Of a stretch of DNA of 64,000 nt, positions 59,993-64,000 are shown one piece after another. The DNA comes from JANMZO01 sp963763135 (GTDB lineage Bacteria > Actinomycetota > Acidimicrobiia > Acidimicrobiales > JANYDT01). Every line of letters begins with the position of its first letter. Position 1 is the first letter of the stretch. The stretch covers positions 124,001 to 188,000 of the forward strand of contig CAVXNJ010000001.1 in the NCBI GenBank assembly GCA_963763135.1, in the 5' to 3' direction. A model generated the notes under the pieces. It was not told the DNA's origin and searched no databases. It saw nothing but the letters and a program-made list of their open reading frames with translations. The position numbers were made by a program, and so were the translations under genes.

Positions 59993-60391
59993 GTTTGCTG
60001 ACCTCCTGAAGTCACGGGTGCCGAAGCCACCACCGCTCTCTGGATCGGCTAACCGACCTCGGTTCGATCATCCTGCCGACAGTCGCCTACGGACCAGAGG
60101 CGATGGTCCTGAGGCCACCCGTTCGCCCGTTGGTCGATGATCGGGTCGAAACCCGAGCGTCTTCGATGCGCGCCAGCGAATGACCTTCGGAGATCACGAG
60201 ACGAACGTTGGGAGCTAAACCGAGGATCCAACCGCCTTCACCGAGAGTTGGGGCAACTGGGAAACCCGCTGGTTGACGCATCTGCACCGCAACACATGCC
60301 CAACTCCCTATGTGTACATACGACCTGCGTGACTTCAGTAGGGATCGCCACCCGCGTCAGGTAGCCCTCTGCCGTGTGACAACCTGTTCAC
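59993..60391. other. Intergenic region without supported gene
   Basis: About 400 bases between divergent genes. It contains only short frames with no clear start site, plus presumed promoters for both neighbours. A minus-strand frame at 60087-60287 has no similarity I recognise and no ribosome binding site. Confidence 0.4.
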
Positions 60392-61141
60392 ATGAAAATT
60401 GGCGTGCAGATCCATCCCCAGGGAACCAACACCGCAGCAATGCGTGAAGCGTGGCAGCAGGCCGACGCCATGGGCGTCGACTCATTGTGGGTCTGGGACC
60501 ACTTCTACCCGCTCTACGGCGACCCCGAAGCGACGCACTTCGAGTGCTACTCGCTGCTCGCCGCGATGGCGGTCACAACGACGAACGCCACCATCGGTGC
60601 GCTCGTAACGTGCAACAGCTATCGAAACCCTCAATTGCTCGCCGACATGAGCCGCACGATTGATCATCTGAGCGACGGTCGCTTCATCCTCGGCATCGGA
60701 TCAGGCTGGTTCGAGCGTGACTACACCGAGTACGGCTACGAATTCGGAACTGCGCCAGGTCGTCTCAAGGCACTCGCCCGTGACCTCCCGATTCTGAAGG
60801 AGCGTCTGGGCAAGCTCACGCCCGGGCCGGTCAACGGCACGCTTCCGATCATGATCGGTGGCGGAGGCGAGAAGGTCACGCTACGACTCGTCGCTCGTCA
60901 CGCCCAACTCTGGAACGGTTTCGGCACGCCCGACGAACTGAAGGCCAAGAACGCGATCATCGACCAGTGGTGTGAGGTCGAGGGCACGGACCCCAAGGCG
61001 ATTGAACGCACCACCTTGTTGACGGCCGGAGACCTCGATATTGACGCGTTGACGCAGGCCGGTATCGATCACGTGATCCTCGGGGTCGGGCATCCTTTCG
61101 ACCTCAGCAAAGTCGAGAAGGCGCTGGCTCAGGTTCGCTGA
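60392..61141 (+). CDS. LLM-class F420-dependent oxidoreductase
   Basis: 249 residues, a short member. It begins M-K-I-G-V-Q-I-H-P-Q-G and has A-D-A-M-G-V-D-S-L-W-V-W-D-H-F, typical of the luciferase-like TIM barrel. I-G-A-L-V-T-C-N-S-Y-R-N-P, L-S-D-G-R-F-I-L-G-I-G-S-G-W and I-M-I-G-G-G-G-E-K are also family blocks. The late G-I-D-H-V-I-L-G-V-G completes the barrel. It would transfer hydride between F420 and an unknown substrate. The kinase-like gene downstream begins 21 bases later, so the two are likely in one operon. Confidence 0.9.
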   Translation: MKIGVQIHPQGTNTAAMREAWQQADAMGVDSLWVWDHFYPLYGDPEATHFECYSLLAAMAVTTTNATIGALVTCNSYRNPQLLADMSRTIDHLSDGRFILGIGSGWFERDYTEYGYEFGTAPGRLKALARDLPILKERLGKLTPGPVNGTLPIMIGGGGEKVTLRLVARHAQLWNGFGTPDELKAKNAIIDQWCEVEGTDPKAIERTTLLTAGDLDIDALTQAGIDHVILGVGHPFDLSKVEKALAQVR

Positions 61142-61162
61142 TTTCCCGCCGGCGGACCGGGT

Positions 61163-62053
61163 ATGGAGAACATGCCAGTCGCTGAGGTTGCGATCTCTGC
61201 GGAACTGGTACGCGCGCTTATTGCTGAGCAGCGGCCCGATCTAGCCGGACTGCCGGTTGTCGCGGTGGCAAACGGTTGGGACAACGCGATCTTCCGTCTC
61301 GGTTCGGAGTACACGGTACGGTTGCCCCGGCGGGAGGTAGCCGTGCCGCTGGTCGAGCATGAACAACGCTGGCTTCCCACACTGGCGCATGGGTTGCCGC
61401 TGCCGGTACCGGCTCCGCTGTTCTGCGGTAGACCGTCTGCGGAGTTCCCGTGGCCCTGGAGCATCTGCCCGTGGATGGACGGCGTGATCGCCGAGGGCGC
61501 GGTGTTCGATCAGTTCGTCGTCGCGGCGCAGTTGGGTGAGTTCCTCGCAGCCCTGCATCAGCCCGCCTCAGCCGATGCGCCAGCTAACCAGTTTCGCGGG
61601 ATCCCGCTTCGTGACCGCGACGAGATTCTTCGGCGACGACTACCTGAGCTGTCCGAATTGGTCGACATCGATTTGACCTTGGCGATCTGGGAGTCGGCGT
61701 TGACCACACGTCCGTGGTCAGGCCCGCCGTTGTGGCTTCACGGCGACCTTCATCCCGCCAACCTGCTGGTTCACGACGGTCGGCTCTCGGGTGTCATCGA
61801 TTTTGGCGACATTACGGCAGGTGATCCAGCCACGGATCTCTCGGTGGCATGGATGCTGTTCTCGGCGGAAGCACGTTCCATATTCCGCGCCGCTCACGGG
61901 TTGGTTGATGATGACACCTGGAAGCGGTCACGTGGTTGGGCCCTCGCCCTTTCAATCGCATACATGTCCGGCTCCGCCGATAACCCGCTGATCTTCGAAA
62001 TTGGTAAGCGCACATGGCAATCCGTAGTTGCCGACAGCCACGGTGCCCGCTGA
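61163..62053 (+). CDS. Aminoglycoside phosphotransferase (APH) family kinase
   Basis: 296 residues. The kinase fold is shown by N-G-W-D-N-A-I-F-R-L-G and V-R-L-P-R (ATP-binding N-lobe), the catalytic loop L-H-G-D-L-H-P-A-N (about 193) and the metal motif I-D-F-G-D (about 213). P-W-S-I-C-P-W-M-D-G lies in the substrate region. APH-family enzymes phosphorylate sugars, amino alcohols and antibiotics; nothing here shows drug resistance, and a metabolic substrate is as likely. Confidence 0.88.
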   Translation: MENMPVAEVAISAELVRALIAEQRPDLAGLPVVAVANGWDNAIFRLGSEYTVRLPRREVAVPLVEHEQRWLPTLAHGLPLPVPAPLFCGRPSAEFPWPWSICPWMDGVIAEGAVFDQFVVAAQLGEFLAALHQPASADAPANQFRGIPLRDRDEILRRRLPELSELVDIDLTLAIWESALTTRPWSGPPLWLHGDLHPANLLVHDGRLSGVIDFGDITAGDPATDLSVAWMLFSAEARSIFRAAHGLVDDDTWKRSRGWALALSIAYMSGSADNPLIFEIGKRTWQSVVADSHGAR

Positions 62054-62283
62054 GCCGGATATGGTTTCCCGTACGGAAGGAAGTTGATGTTGACGACCAA
62101 ACGGGCAGGAATTCCGTTGACGGTTGGTCTCACCGGGCTTTGACGACCAACGCGGTTCCGTTGGTATACCGGAGACGAGTCGATCTCTTTCGCTAAGGCG
62201 TGGACCGAACCGCACTTGACATCGACCCATCCGCAGTTCGTCATCGCCACGCTGGTGATCGCTGTAACGGACCTCGGGTTTGA

Positions 62284-62529
62284 GATGTTTCGAGGACGAC
62301 ATCCAGAGCCCTCGCTCTGCTCACGGTTCTCGCGTCGCTCAATCTCCCATTCGAGATGTTCCTCGCCTACTTTCCCGCGGCCGCCATCGACCAGTACGAC
62401 AAGCTGCCGGCGGCGCGATTTGCTTTGCTGCTCGTTCTTTCGGGATCCTTGTTAGCAACTATTCGGCTGTTGCCGGTCTGGAGAGCTCGGCACTCGCCTC
62501 GCAGCGACTTGCCATTAATTGCTTCTTAA
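62284..62529 (+). pseudogene. Remnant or small membrane protein with two hydrophobic segments
   Basis: An open frame of 81 codons that follows an in-frame TGA. It encodes two membrane-like stretches: A-L-A-L-L-T-V-L-A-S-L-N-L-P-F-E-M-F-L-A-Y, then R-F-A-L-L-L-V-L-S-G-S-L-L-A-T-I, and a basic end. The only ATG (62356) would give 57 residues and lies inside the first segment, with no clear ribosome binding site. It may be the 3' remnant of a membrane-protein gene. Confidence 0.35.
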
Positions 62530-62553
62530 ACACCTGAGACTGTTCAGAGTTAA

Positions 62554-62567
62554 ACTACAATTGTAGT
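62554..62567. promoter_or_regulatory. Perfect 14-bp palindrome upstream of the HNH nuclease gene
   Basis: actacaattgtagt, with imperfect extension on both sides (gttaa and tcaaac). It lies 68 bases before the GTG start in an AT-rich stretch, where an operator overlapping a promoter would fit. Confidence 0.5.
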
Positions 62568-62634
62568 CAAACTTCTTTGGAAATTCTTTTGGACATCTCC
62601 GATTTTGTCATACCCCCCATGTGATGATTGATCC

Positions 62635-64000
62635 GTGAACGCAACGGATTTCTCTTCACAGTACGGCGGGCACCGGTCCCGTGCGGGACGGGGTGCCGAC
62701 CCCTGGCTTCATGTAGACATTCCGGTGGTCGACCCGGCCGGATGGTTCCTTGGCGAGATCGAAGCCGGCATGAAACAGGTCGAACGTTTACGCCGGGCCG
62801 CAGATGCGGCGATGTCAATGCTTGTCGCAGCAATGCCGCAGAATAGGGATACCACAGCAGCAGTGACCCGGGCGACAGGTGGTTCGAATCAGGCTTCACG
62901 AGCCAAGGTCAATGTTGCCAAGGTGGTGGCCAAGGTCCCCGGAGCACTCGATGCGCTGAAAGACGGAAAGGTATCCGCAGAACATCTGGCTGCGTTGGCA
63001 CCGGTCGCGGATACACCCGGTGCGGCATCACTATTGGCCGAAGTAGGAACGAAATCGCCCGAGGCATTCGCTCGCGAGGCGCAACAAATGAAGCTGTCGA
63101 TGGAATGTGGTGGTGATGTAGTGAAGCGGCAGCATCAGCAACGATTTGTTCGTTTCTTTGATGGCCCCGACGGTATGGTCGGGATCAACGGACTGTTCCC
63201 GCCCCTTGAAGGAGCTGATCTGAAAACCAAGTTGGCCGCGGTCGTCGACGCAAGGTACCGAGCCGCGCACCCCGAACGAGCGAAAACGCTGGGCGGACAC
63301 AACGAAGACACTCGTGAGCAACGCACCGCCGATGCATTGCTGGAAATGTGCGGAATACGGTCCCGCTGGAAGCCACCCACTCCCGCGCCGGGAACTGCGA
63401 GCGATGACACAACGCCGGACGACGAAGCCTCAAGCGACGAGGCTTCGAGCGATCCTGCAACGAACAGACCAACCGCGAGCCGAACCGCCTCGTTCAATGA
63501 CGCGGCGTCCAAAGGAGGGGGCGCGAACAGCGCGACGGTCAGAGCCGAAATGAGCCGACTTTGCACCTGCGAATGCGACCAGCACCGCAATGCCGCTCAC
63601 GCGACGAGTCCCGCTCTGACCCCGATCGATACAGAACCCGGAATCGACGTCAGCACGAGCAAACCTGCGCACATCATCGTGTTCAACGTCGAGAAATGGG
63701 AAGCGCGACTAGCCGGCGGACCACCGGTCCCGGTCTCGAGCGACCTGTTCGACCAAGTCGCGAACGACTTGTACTTGTGTTTCGTCGGGATGGATGGCGA
63801 GCCGCTGAAGTTCGGACGCGCCCGTCGAGATCCGACCGCCATCCAACGGCTTGCGGTGATAGCTCGGGATCAGCATTGTGCGTACCCGGGCTGTGAGAAC
63901 CCGCCGCAACGGGCCAACGTCCATCACGTCGAAGAAGTCCATCTCGATTGCGGACCTACCGATGTCGACAAAATGGCCTTGTTGTGCCCACCGCACCACC
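62635..64000 (+). CDS. DUF222/HNH endonuclease (13E12-repeat family), 3' end outside window
   Basis: 455 codons visible from GTG at 62635 and still open at the window edge. The N-terminal DUF222 part has E-R-L-R-R-A-A-D-A-A and a block with K-V-P-G-A-L-D-A-L-K-D-G-K-V-S-A-E-H-L. An acidic, low-complexity linker is at about 255-295. The HNH nuclease motif follows: A-R-D-Q-H-C-A-Y-P-G-C-E-N-P, then V-H-H-V-E-E-V-H, and L-L-C-P-P-H-H near the edge. The two C-x-x-C-type pairs bind structural zinc and the HH pair is catalytic. These genes are multicopy in actinobacteria and are thought to be selfish or defence-related; the role is not established. Confidence 0.88.
   Translation, partial: MNATDFSSQYGGHRSRAGRGADPWLHVDIPVVDPAGWFLGEIEAGMKQVERLRRAADAAMSMLVAAMPQNRDTTAAVTRATGGSNQASRAKVNVAKVVAKVPGALDALKDGKVSAEHLAALAPVADTPGAASLLAEVGTKSPEAFAREAQQMKLSMECGGDVVKRQHQQRFVRFFDGPDGMVGINGLFPPLEGADLKTKLAAVVDARYRAAHPERAKTLGGHNEDTREQRTADALLEMCGIRSRWKPPTPAPGTASDDTTPDDEASSDEASSDPATNRPTASRTASFNDAASKGGGANSATVRAEMSRLCTCECDQHRNAAHATSPALTPIDTEPGIDVSTSKPAHIIVFNVEKWEARLAGGPPVPVSSDLFDQVANDLYLCFVGMDGEPLKFGRARRDPTAIQRLAVIARDQHCAYPGCENPPQRANVHHVEEVHLDCGPTDVDKMALLCPPHH

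Larger units (their letters stand above)
62054..62634. other. AT-richer intergenic region with gene remnants
   Basis: 581 bases without a full gene. It holds a hydrophobic reading frame (62284-62529) lacking a good start, and a 14-bp palindrome close to the nuclease gene. The base composition near 62520-62600 is clearly more AT-rich than the rest, which hints at transferred or decayed DNA. Confidence 0.5.

Noticed and set aside
60087..60287. Small minus-strand reading frame in the 400-base gap
   Set aside because: No ribosome binding site, no recognised family, and a biased composition.
61163..62053. Antibiotic resistance gene call for the APH-family kinase
   Set aside because: The fold is shared by many metabolic kinases; nothing in the sequence or context points to a drug substrate.

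Overview
This is a chromosomal window of high G+C DNA with dense genes, short overlapping operons and many GTG starts. The gene content points to a heterotrophic, mycolate-free actinobacterium, most likely of the class Acidimicrobiia (Ilumatobacter-like). Support for this includes a SigF-type sigma/anti-sigma pair, WS/DGAT wax-ester/triacylglycerol synthase, mycothiol-linked protein families, an F420-type LLM oxidoreductase, an LAxTG surface protein and a DUF222/HNH nuclease. The placement is inference; there is no rRNA or tRNA in the window.

Layout. 1-3461 (minus strand): stress and partner-switching block with an anti-sigma ATPase, SigF-type sigma factor, family 4 glycosyltransferase, STAS protein and the start of a GAF-domain protein. 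3480-5742: two secreted Thr/Pro-linker proteins. 5827-9038: AraC regulator, mycothiol-type DinB-like enzyme, acyl-CoA synthetase. 9055-11329: nitrile hydratase beta-alpha operon (minus) diverging from a TauD dioxygenase. 11320-16545: hemolysin III, GpsA, a HAD-PlsC fusion and a WS/DGAT with a histone-like tail, which together form a glycerolipid/storage-lipid neighbourhood. 16760-25910: M28-like protein, MFS transporter, S9 peptidase, SMR protein, L-serine ammonia-lyase, alpha/beta hydrolase, EstB-like hydrolase. 25946-31625: spherulin-4/GH135-like protein, DUF2207 protein, a candidate selenoprotein and a GGDEF-EAL protein. 31671-43866: D-aminoacylase-like amidohydrolase, NorQ/NorD pair, DUF2817 peptidase, large sensor kinase, M20 peptidase, second EstB-like hydrolase. 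43912-50829: frameshifted HD-domain gene, MBL hydrolase, Rieske oxygenase, LAxTG protein, sulfatase. 50969-59155: internally duplicated secreted protein, frameshifted GH25 gene, indolepyruvate:ferredoxin oxidoreductase, PPOX protein, second sulfatase. 59243-64000: unknown protein, LLM oxidoreductase, APH kinase and a partial DUF222/HNH nuclease.

The strongest unusual observation is at 28749-29363. A homologue of the mycothiol-dependent nitroreductase Rv2466c (DsbA family) has an in-frame TGA exactly where the first Cys of the CPWC active site should be. Just downstream is an 8-bp hairpin with a GGU loop at the spacing expected for a bacterial SECIS element. I read it as a selenocysteine protein (UPWC) whose catalytic N-terminus would be lost in routine annotation.

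A second theme is a set of intergenic palindromes of about 40-60 nt (21391, 21464, 24530, 24580, 24641, 28661, 29380, 51912, 52759). Several occur as pairs, and four share a 14-nt core in the loop. They look like a small dispersed palindromic repeat family. Two clear single-base frameshifts (43912-44461 and 51968-52725) mark decayed, switched or mis-sequenced genes.
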